DNA of 7,478 nucleotides from Victivallales bacterium (GCA_017538465.1 JAFYIW010000176.1:1-7478); one strand, 5' to 3'. Counted from the first letter of the stretch, positions 1 through 6,853 are shown. A program made the numbers and translations. Notes: generated from the letters alone by a model not told the origin.

Positions 1-502
1 GGGCGGCGGCGATGCGAGAGAGGGAATCGCCGCTTTTCACCACATAAACCATGGTCCCCGCGGTCACGGAGACGTTCTCCGCCGCCGCGCCCTGCCGATT
101 GGCCGGGGCGCCCGCCAGTTCCGGCACGGCACGACCATTTTCCAGATGCGGCAGATCACTGGACGCTTCCGAGTCATCGGGAACGGCGACGTCTTCCGGC
201 AGCTCCGGCACGGATGGCGCCTCGATCGGTTCCGGAACGATCCTCGGCTCGTCAGGCAATAAGGTCTCCTCCGGATCGGGAGGCAACACCGGAGTGGCCG
301 AATGGGATGGACGGGGGGGGGAATACTGGCTCGCGGCAGGCGGGACCATGCCGCGCGGACTCATCAGGCCGCTGTAAACCGGATTCTGGGCAGAGGTAGG
401 GGAGGCGGAGCGGCAGCCGCTCATGGCAGCCAAGGTGAGGAGGGACAGGGCGCCAAGCAAGACAAAGGCGCCATTCATCCGACGGGATTCGCGTGCTTTC
501 AT
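1..502 (-). CDS. LysM-domain lipoprotein, N-terminal part (cut by window edge)
   Basis: The first 167 residues are visible and the gene runs off the left edge. Residues 1-30 form a lipoprotein signal peptide: basic start (MKARESRR), hydrophobic stretch at about 11-27, then a lipobox-like M-S-G-C with Cys30 as the acylated residue (Met at -3 is less usual). Residues 31-150 are a low-complexity Pro/Glu/Ser-rich linker, acidic at about 75-110, suited to spanning the periplasm. From about residue 151, YVVKSGDSLSRIAAA is the opening of a LysM peptidoglycan-binding domain. The ATG at 502-500 is preceded by AAAGGAG with a 12-nt gap. It lies 70 bp after murD on the same strand, so a role in wall binding or division is a fair inference. 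A run of nine C (coding strand) at 321-313 is in frame. What follows the first LysM (more LysM copies, a peptidase) cannot be seen. Confidence 0.82.
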   Translation of the reverse strand, partial: MKARESRRMNGAFVLLGALSLLTLAAMSGCRSASPTSAQNPVYSGLMSPRGMVPPAASQYSPPRPSHSATPVLPPDPEETLLPDEPRIVPEPIEAPSVPELPEDVAVPDDSEASSDLPHLENGRAVPELAGAPANRQGAAAENVSVTAGTMVYVVKSGDSLSRIAAA

Positions 503-572
503 AGTTAATGGGTTCTCCTTTGAAAATCTACAGACAAAAACAGAAAGTGACTGAAACGGGCGAGGAGATTTT

Positions 573-2006
573 TCATGCGGAAACGATTCCTCCGCCATCC
601 GGGGGCAGCGCCAGAACCGCCGCGCAGAAGCGTTCTCCGCGTTCCTCGTAATCTTTGAACATGTCCATGCTCGCGCAGGCGGGCGAAAGCAAGACCGTGT
701 CGCCGGACTCGGCAGACGAGGAAGCCATCCGAACGGCCTCCTCCAGGGAATCACATAGGCGACAAGACACTTCGCCCCCCCAGAGTTCCGCAAGGCGCCG
801 GCGGCACTCGCCAATCAGGAAAATCTCCTTAACATACATTCTCAATTCGGATTTGACTTCCGAAAGCGCACATCCTTTGTCAAGTCCCCCCGCAATCAGG
901 AGGATTTTTTTGCCGCGGGTGGGTCCCAGCGTCTTGAGCGCCTGCTTCATGGCATCCACATCCGTTGCCTTCGAGTCGTCAAAGAACGACACGCCATTGC
1001 GCTCGGCGACCAGCTGCAGACGATGCGGCCCGCTGTGGAAATCGCCCATTGCCGCCTGGTAATCCGCCAAGGGAATGCCAATGCCCGACATGGCGGCCAC
1101 CACCGCCAGGGCGTTGGCCAGGTTGTGGTTGCCGACCAATTGCAGCGACGCGCGGGACAGCACCTTCCGGACCGACCCATCCGGGTTCAATTGAGCCAGT
1201 CCATCGCTGTTCACCAGCCAATCCGCGCCGCGGCCGCCAGGCGACGCCTCCTCCCCAATCAGCCACAGGCGATTCGGCGTCACCTCTGGCGGCAGCCGGA
1301 GCAACGGCTCCAGCGGGGCATGATACACCGCATGCCCGCCCGGACGGATCTGGGCGAGCAGCTTCAGCTTCAGCGCCTGATAGACCTCCATTGTGCCATG
1401 GCGGTTCAGATGGTCGGGCGTGACGTTGAGCACCACGCCCACCAGCGGATGGAAGGTCTCCGCATGCTCCAGCTGGAAACTGCTGACCTCCACCACCAGG
1501 TAGTCCAACTCGGGCTGCTCCAGGGCGACCTGGCTCAAGGGCACTCCGATATTGCCGGCCGCCAGCACGCGTTTTCCCGCGGCCCGCAGACACTCCGTGA
1601 GCAATTCGACCGTGGTGGTCTTGCCATTCGTTCCGGTGATCGCCAGCATCGGGCAACTCAGGCAGTTCGCCCCGAACTCCAGCTCGCCCTGCACGGGCGC
1701 CTTCGTGCTCAGAGCCACCTTCGCCAACGGCGAATCGGGAGCTATGCCAGGGCTAATGACCACCAGGTCAATTGCCTCGCCGGGCCAATTCTCCCCCTGG
1801 AACCCAGGAGAGAAAGCAATGCCCTCCCGCGCCAGTTGCGCAGTCAAATCCGCAAAGCGCCCGGCGGGAGCGCTGTCAAGCAGGAACACCCGGGCGCCCC
1901 GTGCGGCGGCCAGGCGGGCGGCCGCCAGGCCGCTGCGCCCCGCCCCCAGCACCAACACTCCGCGGTTCTGCAATTTCAATGACTTTTCACCAGGAAGGCT
2001 CATCAT
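573..2006 (-). CDS. murD: UDP-N-acetylmuramoyl-L-alanine--D-glutamate ligase
   Basis: Cytoplasmic Mur ligase that adds D-glutamate to UDP-MurNAc-L-Ala with ATP, in peptidoglycan precursor synthesis. The product is 477 residues, slightly longer than typical MurD (about 450). An N-terminal Rossmann-like UDP-binding domain opens with VLVLGAGRSGLAAARL (17-32). The ATP loop ITGTNGKTT is at 123-131. NVTPDHLNRHG is at 194-204, and YQALKLK follows with Lys213 in the place of the carbamylated lysine. The C-terminal ligase domain shows SGPHRLQLV (325-333), FFDDSKATD (341-349) and SPACASMDMFKDYEERGERF (441-460), all standard MurD signatures. I start at the ATG at 2006, 13 bp after the hpt stop. The open frame extends upstream, but that part overlaps hpt in another frame and resembles no MurD. 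The next codon is also ATG (2003). No strong ribosome site is visible, so coupling to hpt translation is likely. Confidence 0.96.
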   Translation of the reverse strand: MMSLPGEKSLKLQNRGVLVLGAGRSGLAAARLAAARGARVFLLDSAPAGRFADLTAQLAREGIAFSPGFQGENWPGEAIDLVVISPGIAPDSPLAKVALSTKAPVQGELEFGANCLSCPMLAITGTNGKTTTVELLTECLRAAGKRVLAAGNIGVPLSQVALEQPELDYLVVEVSSFQLEHAETFHPLVGVVLNVTPDHLNRHGTMEVYQALKLKLLAQIRPGGHAVYHAPLEPLLRLPPEVTPNRLWLIGEEASPGGRGADWLVNSDGLAQLNPDGSVRKVLSRASLQLVGNHNLANALAVVAAMSGIGIPLADYQAAMGDFHSGPHRLQLVAERNGVSFFDDSKATDVDAMKQALKTLGPTRGKKILLIAGGLDKGCALSEVKSELRMYVKEIFLIGECRRRLAELWGGEVSCRLCDSLEEAVRMASSSAESGDTVLLSPACASMDMFKDYEERGERFCAAVLALPPDGGGIVSA

Positions 2007-2019
2007 GAGACAATGAAAA

Positions 2020-2571
2020 TCAATCTTTTCCGGGCAGTGTCTCTCCCGCGGCATCCGGGCCGTTGATGCGAGCGACAAAGGGCAATGCGCGGTACCGTTC
2101 GTCGGCATCCATGCCGCATCCCACAATGAAATAGTCCGGCAGGGAGAAGCCCACCCAGTCCGGCACATACCCCGCCGCCAAGGGATGACGCGGAACCTGC
2201 TTGGAGACCAGCACCGCGCTGCGGACGGTACGGGCGCCGCGCTCCAGCAGCATCTTGCGCACTGTCGTAAGGGTCAGTCCCGTGTCCAGCACGCCATCCA
2301 CGACCAGGACATTTTTCCCGGCCACCGGCATTTTGCTGTCGCCGCGCAGCCGGATTTCTCCGGTGGAGTGTTCGCCGGCGTAGCTGGAGACCGCCAAGGA
2401 ATCCACCAGAAAATCCCCATGGAGATGCCGCATGAGGTCCACGGCGAAAAACATCGCCCCATTCAGCAACGGCATCACCGTATAGGGCGCGCCGCTGTAA
2501 AACTGGTCGATTTCGGCGGCCAAGACGGCCAGCCTTTCCTGGATCTGCGCTGTGTCGATTAAAATTTCCAT
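2020..2571 (-). CDS. hpt: hypoxanthine phosphoribosyltransferase
   Basis: Cytoplasmic purine salvage enzyme that joins hypoxanthine or guanine to PRPP, giving IMP or GMP. The 183-residue product has the family's usual length. Visible features in order are the pyrophosphate loop region LLNGAMFFAVDL (35-46), the flexible loop SSYAGEHSTGEIRL (62-75), the PRPP-binding stretch VLVVDGVLDTGLTL (88-101), SKQVPRHP with the purine-contacting lysine (K124), and PDWVGFSLPDYFIVGCGMD (137-155) followed by ERYRALPFV. One oddity is that the usual acidic pair E-D (or D-D) before the I/L-D-T-G motif reads D92-G93 here. I chose the ATG at 2571, which has a GGA 7 nt upstream and starts the protein as MEILID. An alternative ATG at 2589 overlaps the upstream stop as ATGA and would add six residues (MRLECE). 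The gene sits 14 bp after the NUDIX-LipA gene and 13 bp before murD, so it is very likely in one transcript. Confidence 0.92.
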   Translation of the reverse strand: MEILIDTAQIQERLAVLAAEIDQFYSGAPYTVMPLLNGAMFFAVDLMRHLHGDFLVDSLAVSSYAGEHSTGEIRLRGDSKMPVAGKNVLVVDGVLDTGLTLTTVRKMLLERGARTVRSAVLVSKQVPRHPLAAGYVPDWVGFSLPDYFIVGCGMDADERYRALPFVARINGPDAAGETLPGKD

Positions 2572-2585
2572 TTCACATTCCAACC

Positions 2586-3887
2586 TCATTTCCCGGTTTT
2601 CATGGCCTGCCGATAGGCATCGGCTGCCAGGTAGGAACTGCGCACCAATGGTCCGCAGACCGCCCGCGTGAACCCGAGCTCCCGCTCCGCGTATCTGCGC
2701 CATTCGGAAAATTCATCCGGCGTCACAAAACGCTCCACTGGAAGTTGTTCGTGGGTAGGCTGGAGGTATTGCCCCAGGGTGACGATGGACACCCCCGCAT
2801 CACGCAGGTCACGCAGGCAGTCGCGAATCTCATCCTCCGTCTCTCCCAGGCCCAGCATCACGCCGGACTTGACCACCGTCTCCTTCGCGCAATGCGCCGC
2901 GGCGTAGGCCAGACAATCCAGACTGCGGCGATATTGCGCCCGGGCACGCACCTGCGGCGTCAGCCGTTCGACCGTCTCCAGGTTATGCCCATACACCGCG
3001 GGACGAGCCGACAGCACCTGCTCCATCGCCGCGGCGTCGCCATTGTAGTCGGAGACCAGCACCTCGACCAGCGTGTCGGGACACTTTCCGCGAATGGCCA
3101 GGATGGTGTCCCGCATGACGCCGGCTCCGCCGTCAGGCAGGTCATCGCGCGTCACGCAGGTCACCACGGCGTATTTGAGCCCCAGCTTCGCCACGCTGTC
3201 GGCGACATTCGCAGGTTCGTCCGGCTCTGGCGGCAGTGGCCGGCCATGCTTGACCGAGCAGAATCTGCACGCGCGCGTGCAGGTGTCCCCCAAAATCATG
3301 AAGGTCGCGGTGCGATGGTGCCAGCACTCGCTGCGGTTGGGGCATTTGGCGCCCTCGCAGACCGTATGCAGACCATTCTCCCGCAGAAGCCGCTGCATCT
3401 CCACGCGCGCGCGGCCATCCGCGAAGGAGGTCTTCAGCCAATCGGGCAACCGCCCGCTGCCTTTCCCCGGACGGGCGCTCTTTTCCGCCGCCATTTCCAA
3501 TTCCTTCCGATGGGCATCCAGGAAACGGGCATCCGCAGGGGCATACTCCAGACGCGCCCACTCGGACGGCGAAAACCATCCGCACTGCTGTCCCTCACGA
3601 GGGGTGGCCTGGCAGGAGGCATCCACTTCGCAGTGCATAAAATGCAGACATACCGTCTTGCCGGGATAGTCAAATGCCGTTTCGGCAAAGCAGAATGCCC
3701 GACGGACCTTCAGTCCGAGTTCCTCGTCCAGCTCGCGGACAATACATCCTTCCAGCGTCTCGCCCTGGCGGACTTTCCCGCCAGGGAATTCCCACTTGCC
3801 AGCCAAATCGCCACCAGGACGCCGTGTTGCCAGCAACATCTTTCCGTCCCGAAAGACCAGTCCAGCGCACACGGACAAGCTTGTCAT
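2586..3887 (-). CDS. lipA: NUDIX hydrolase-lipoyl synthase fusion
   Basis: A 433-residue two-domain protein. Residues 1-130 are a MutT-like NUDIX hydrolase with KWEFPGGKVRQGE (31-43) and RELDEELGL (51-59), a complete Nudix box with G37, E43, R51, E52, E55, E56 and G58. Residues about 146-433 are lipoyl synthase, the radical-SAM enzyme that inserts two sulfurs into protein-bound octanoyl groups. The auxiliary iron-sulfur cysteines are C177, C182 and C188 (CEGAKCPNRSEC), the radical-SAM cluster is C203, C207 and C210 (CTRACRFC), and the conserved RSSY is at 416-419. Both domains look intact. I start at the ATG at 3887, with AGGG about 12 nt upstream, which gives a normal Nudix N-terminus (MTSLSVCAGLVFRDGK). 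The open frame continues upstream into pal, but that part has no homology-like content. An ATG at 3494 with its own ribosome site could also give a 302-residue stand-alone LipA, the usual length of that enzyme. The Nudix substrate cannot be read from sequence. Confidence 0.92.
   Translation of the reverse strand: MTSLSVCAGLVFRDGKMLLATRRPGGDLAGKWEFPGGKVRQGETLEGCIVRELDEELGLKVRRAFCFAETAFDYPGKTVCLHFMHCEVDASCQATPREGQQCGWFSPSEWARLEYAPADARFLDAHRKELEMAAEKSARPGKGSGRLPDWLKTSFADGRARVEMQRLLRENGLHTVCEGAKCPNRSECWHHRTATFMILGDTCTRACRFCSVKHGRPLPPEPDEPANVADSVAKLGLKYAVVTCVTRDDLPDGGAGVMRDTILAIRGKCPDTLVEVLVSDYNGDAAAMEQVLSARPAVYGHNLETVERLTPQVRARAQYRRSLDCLAYAAAHCAKETVVKSGVMLGLGETEDEIRDCLRDLRDAGVSIVTLGQYLQPTHEQLPVERFVTPDEFSEWRRYAERELGFTRAVCGPLVRSSYLAADAYRQAMKTGK
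3501..3508 (-). promoter_or_regulatory. Internal ribosome binding site before the LipA half
   Basis: On the minus strand GGAAGGAA lies here, with AAGGA 7 nt before an in-frame ATG at 3494-3492 (Met132 of the fusion). This is a better-spaced Shine-Dalgarno sequence than the one before the NUDIX start. It falls exactly at the domain boundary. A chance purine run is possible, because the coding sequence there (RKELEMAAEK) is rich in Lys and Glu codons. Confidence 0.4.
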
Positions 3888-3933
3888 CTCAATGCAATTC
3901 CCTACGCCATTCTGGCAATGGCCGCACGCATGA

Positions 3934-4599
3934 CTAGAGATCGCCCAGGAGGAACTCGGCGCGGCGGTTGAGCTGGTGGTCGCTTTCCGTGGCGGCGCCA
4001 GGAACCGCAAGGCGGTCCTCGCCGTAGCTGATGGTCTTGCAGCGGTCGGCGCTCACTCCCATCAAGGTCAGGTATTGGGTGACCGCCAACGCGCGGCGCT
4101 CGCCCAGCGCGCGGTTGTATTCATCGCTTCCGCGCTCATCCGTGTGCCCTTCCACAATTACGCCTTTGCCGGGATTGTCCACGAGATACTGGGCCAGCGT
4201 GTCCAGCTTGGCACGTTCGCTGGGACCGACCTCGTACTGGTCGTAGGCAAAATAAACCACACAGTCCGTCCACCGCGTGCCGCCATTCTTCAGGAAGGAA
4301 TCGCCGGCGCCGGAAGTCACAGGCGCATCCATCCCGCCCCACGTGCTCTGGCCGGGGCCGTTGGGGCCGTCATCCCACGGATTTACCCCTCCTTCAAATT
4401 CAGAACCAGGCCCCTGCACCAGCAGATCATCAGGATTGGCCAGGCCCCCATTGCCGCCGCCGAAGCCATCGCCATTCGCAGAGGGATTGTCCTGCACGCC
4501 ATTCAAATCCAGTCTGGGCTTGGCGACGCAGCCGGTGAAAAGCAGAACGGCGACGACCATCGCGGCCGCCAAGAGGGACGAGAGTTTGAAAATACGCAT
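3934..4599 (-). CDS. pal: peptidoglycan-associated lipoprotein (OmpA/Pal family)
   Basis: Outer-membrane lipoprotein that binds peptidoglycan from the periplasm and normally works with the Tol system. The 221-residue product has a signal peptide MRIFKLSSLLAAAMVVAVLL and lipobox F-T-G-C, with Cys24 the acylated residue. Residues 25-108 are a Gly/Asn/Pro-rich flexible linker. The OmpA-like domain covers about 110-221: VYFAYDQYEV (115-124), VIVEGHTDERGSDEYNRALG (147-166) with D154 of the diaminopimelate-binding site, RRALAVTQYL (168-177), ISYGEDR (190-196) and NRRAEF (211-216) with the second ligand arginine. The open frame allows a start 35 codons further upstream, but only the ATG at 4599 gives a proper lipoprotein signal. 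No strong ribosome site is visible. No tolA, tolB or ybgF lies next to it in the window. The NUDIX-LipA gene follows after about 46 bp. Confidence 0.93.
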   Translation of the reverse strand: MRIFKLSSLLAAAMVVAVLLFTGCVAKPRLDLNGVQDNPSANGDGFGGGNGGLANPDDLLVQGPGSEFEGGVNPWDDGPNGPGQSTWGGMDAPVTSGAGDSFLKNGGTRWTDCVVYFAYDQYEVGPSERAKLDTLAQYLVDNPGKGVIVEGHTDERGSDEYNRALGERRALAVTQYLTLMGVSADRCKTISYGEDRLAVPGAATESDHQLNRRAEFLLGDL

Positions 4600-4748
4600 G
4601 TTCGTGTAGTCCGATTTCAGAAATGATGATTTAAGGAAGGGAAGCGAAAAGCATGTTTGTGCATACTTTAATGCATTTTTTCTTTTCGTTCCGAAAAAAA
4701 ACAAATTATCCGCAGAAAATCCAGATTTTTATCCCGCCAGCGTGGTGG

Positions 4749-6749
4749 TCATTTCAACAGAGCGTTGGTCGCAATGGCGTCCGTCAGCCACCGGGCGAGA
4801 TTCTCGCAGCCAGCCACATTGGGACGGTTCCAGGCCCCCATGCCCGCCATGGCCGTACGCGCCCCGACCAGTTCAAAGAGCGCCTTGCCATCCACGATGG
4901 GCACTTCATCCTCTTTGGCGCAGGCGCGCTGCGTGCGCAGCACCGCGTCATAGAGTCCCAGCAGCTCCTCGTCCGGCCGCGCATTGGCTCTCCAGTCGTC
5001 ATTTGCTCCATCGCGTTGGGGATAGATGGGATTGGGCAGCAGGCAAAGCAACTGCGGCGGCTCCGGCACGGCCCGCAATGCCCTGACCAGAGCGTGGAAG
5101 TCACCCGCCAGTTTGGGCAGTTCCTCGTTCGCATTGGCGTTGCGCGCCTTCATGGCATCCTCGAACGCAAACGAGAACACGACCAGATGCGGCGCAAACG
5201 CCTCCACGTCGCGCATCAGCCGCAGGATGGCCAACTCGGTGGTGCAGCCGGGCATCCCGGCGTTGAGCACGACGGCTCTGCCATCCGTGAACTTCTCGTT
5301 CAGCTGGTTTTCCAATTCCGCCACCCAGGATGGCTCCTCCGCCGACGCCGCCGTGAGGCAGTCTCCCAAACAGACGACCCGGCGCGCCGCGTGCTCCATG
5401 CGGGAAATGAGCTCCTGAGTCAGGCCGTCAGGCCAATCGCGGGTTACCGGCGATTCATTCCAAGGCCCGCCCGTCGGCACCTTGACCTCAAATGGCGGCT
5501 TCGCCACAGGCGTGATGACAGATGGGGGAGGAGGCATGGCCGCCAGTTCCTCGGCATTGCAATTGGCGCAGAAGCGTGGTTTCTGGAAGGTCCCCAGCTT
5601 CGTCATCAGCTGCTCCTGCACCGACCAGGTGAATTCGGCTCCGCATTTCTCGCAATGAAGCGCTTCTGGCGCCTGGCTCTTGAGGAACTCCATGCACTCT
5701 GGACAATGCCGCCGCGGCGGCTTGCGCTTTTGCAGCTCATCCTTGAGCTGTTCGGCCGGCTCGTAGGTCCAGGTCCCCTGGCAACCCGGCTCGCAGCATG
5801 GCATTTGCTTGGGCTGCAAGGTCTTGAGTTTCTCCTGGCAAGCGGGGCAGAGATGGTAGGGAGGATCATCATGTCCATGCAGGTGCCCGCCAAGCTGCAT
5901 GGCGCGGGTCCACACCCACTTGCCATCACAGCCGCGATTCGAGCAGGGCAATTCCCGGTCCTTGGCATGATTGAAGAAGTCCAGGCAGGAACGGCACATG
6001 CGCTGCAGCGGAACCGGCTCCTGCCCCTCGGGAGTGTGCTTCAGCACCTCAAGCTGGTCATACGGAGTGTAAGTCCAGGTGTTCTTGCAGCCCTTCATGC
6101 GGCAGGGCTGCTCCACGGGCTTGAGTCCCGCATACTGCTTCAGGCACTCGGGGCACATCCGCGCCGGCGGCTTGTCCAGCGACTTGCCGGACTTGAGCCA
6201 TTCCAGCTGCTGCATCTTCGTCCATACCACCTTCGCCCCACACCCCTTGATGCGGCAGGGCATTTCGCGATCCGTGAGCGTCTGGAGGGTATGGAAGCAC
6301 TCGTCGCAAAGCCGATGGGGGGGCTTGTCGGACTTGGACTCCTGCTGCATCCGGCGCGTCCAGGTCCAGGTGTTCTTGCAGCCTTTCACCCGGCAGGGCA
6401 CCTGCGGTTCCTCCTTCTGCTTCATGGCTTCGCGGCACTTCTCGCAGAAACCATGCGGCGGTTCGCCGTCCTTCCCGCGGGCATGCGCCTCCAGCTGCTG
6501 GAAGCGGTTCCAGGTCCACTTCCCGTCACAGCCAGGCGTCGAGCAGGCGACCTCCTGGTCCTGCAGGGTCTGGAAGAGCGCAAAGCACTCGTCGCACATC
6601 AGACGGTCGGACCGTTCCCGCCCATCCGTCTTGCTGTACATCGAACGTTCGCCCGAGATGTGGACTTTGTTCTTGCAGCCGCGAATCCGGCATGGCTGTT
6701 CGGTGTCAGGGAAAAAGTCCCCCAAGGAACCAAAGACTACGCTGTTCAA
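4749..6749 (-). CDS. Tandem zinc-ribbon protein with C-terminal SGNH/GDSL-like domain
   Basis: A 666-residue protein of unknown function without signal peptide or membrane segment, so probably cytoplasmic. Residues 20-397 hold eight tandem units of 46-53 residues. Each has a first cysteine pair (CxxxxC in units 1-7, CxxC in unit 8), mostly then a W-T-W/Y and Q-L motif, and a closing CxxC. First cysteines are 20, 69, 119, 165, 216, 269, 318 and 366; closing pairs start at 52, 102, 148, 199, 252, 301, 349 and 394. Unit 8 resembles the 'probable zinc-ribbon' (zf-trcl) type. A Pro-rich linker (about 405-435) leads to an SGNH-hydrolase-like domain (about 457-660): VVCLGDCLTAA (458-468), LNAGMPG (495-501) and WNRPNVAGCENLARWL (640-655). 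The GDS serine is Cys464, and the usual Asn and Asp-x-x-His are not where expected. The start is TTG with GGAG 7 nt upstream. It stands alone, with long gaps on both sides. Zinc binding is inferred from the cysteine pattern. Confidence 0.85.
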   Translation of the reverse strand: MNSVVFGSLGDFFPDTEQPCRIRGCKNKVHISGERSMYSKTDGRERSDRLMCDECFALFQTLQDQEVACSTPGCDGKWTWNRFQQLEAHARGKDGEPPHGFCEKCREAMKQKEEPQVPCRVKGCKNTWTWTRRMQQESKSDKPPHRLCDECFHTLQTLTDREMPCRIKGCGAKVVWTKMQQLEWLKSGKSLDKPPARMCPECLKQYAGLKPVEQPCRMKGCKNTWTYTPYDQLEVLKHTPEGQEPVPLQRMCRSCLDFFNHAKDRELPCSNRGCDGKWVWTRAMQLGGHLHGHDDPPYHLCPACQEKLKTLQPKQMPCCEPGCQGTWTYEPAEQLKDELQKRKPPRRHCPECMEFLKSQAPEALHCEKCGAEFTWSVQEQLMTKLGTFQKPRFCANCNAEELAAMPPPPSVITPVAKPPFEVKVPTGGPWNESPVTRDWPDGLTQELISRMEHAARRVVCLGDCLTAASAEEPSWVAELENQLNEKFTDGRAVVLNAGMPGCTTELAILRLMRDVEAFAPHLVVFSFAFEDAMKARNANANEELPKLAGDFHALVRALRAVPEPPQLLCLLPNPIYPQRDGANDDWRANARPDEELLGLYDAVLRTQRACAKEDEVPIVDGKALFELVGARTAMAGMGAWNRPNVAGCENLARWLTDAIATNALLK

Positions 6750-6756
6750 AGGAATT

Positions 6757-6760
6757 CTCC
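6757..6760 (-). promoter_or_regulatory. Ribosome binding site that fixes the TTG start of the zinc-ribbon gene
   Basis: The minus strand reads TTTGGAGAATTCCTTTG, with GGAG 7 nt before the TTG at 6749-6747. The first ATG in frame (Met37) would cut off the first cysteine pair of zinc ribbon 1, which also supports the TTG start. Confidence 0.7.
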
Positions 6761-6785
6761 AAATAGGAATGAAAAGTCAAAACCT

Positions 6786-6802
6786 GCGAAATACCATTTC
6801 GC
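6786..6802. promoter_or_regulatory. Perfect inverted repeat in the leader of the zinc-ribbon gene
   Basis: GCGAAAT and ATTTCGC, 7-bp perfect arms around a 3-bp centre, lie about 37 bp upstream of the TTG start. This could be an operator for a dimeric regulator or a small mRNA hairpin in the 5' leader. It is not followed by a U-run that would make it a convincing terminator. Confidence 0.4.
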
Positions 6803-6819
6803 TTTGCCGTAAAAATATT

Positions 6820-6853
6820 GTGTCATAATGACTTTGCCACATGACACGGTAAA
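6820..6853 (-). promoter_or_regulatory. Inverted repeat overlapping a weak promoter candidate
   Basis: GTGTCAT (6820-6826) and ATGACAC (6841-6847) form 7-bp perfect arms with a 14-bp spacer. A nested palindrome GTCAT-A-ATGAC lies at 6822-6832. On the minus strand a weak -35 (TTTACC, 6853-6848) and -10 (CATTAT, 6830-6825) are 17 bp apart and overlap the repeat, so a repressor-type operator is possible. The hexamers match the sigma-70 consensus at only four of six positions each. A perfect TTGACA on the minus strand at 6873-6868 has no good -10 at the right distance. Confidence 0.3.

Noticed and set aside
313..321. Apparent frameshift at the C-run that would break the LysM lipoprotein
   Set aside because: On recounting there are nine C, and the frame continues unbroken from the lipobox into the LysM motif; only the slippage risk is kept as a finding.
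1023..1982. 319-residue plus-strand open frame opposite murD
   Set aside because: No recognisable motifs and full overlap with a certain murD.
2007..2168. Upstream extension of the murD frame by 54 codons
   Set aside because: It overlaps hpt and does not resemble MurD, whose Rossmann start follows closely after the ATG at 2006.
2745..3971. 408-residue plus-strand open frame opposite the NUDIX-LipA gene
   Set aside because: The minus strand carries unambiguous Nudix and LipA motifs; the plus frame shows none and looks like a GC-rich shadow.
4660..4681. Hairpin TGCAT/ATGCA followed by a T-run on the plus strand, as an intrinsic terminator
   Set aside because: Only a 5-bp AT-rich stem, and there is no plus-strand gene for it to end.
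4653..6812. 719-residue open frame on the plus strand opposite the zinc-ribbon gene
   Set aside because: Rich in His, Arg, Leu and Gly with no domain motif and no good ribosome site. It mirrors the repeated minus-strand codons, while the minus frame has clear cysteine repeats.
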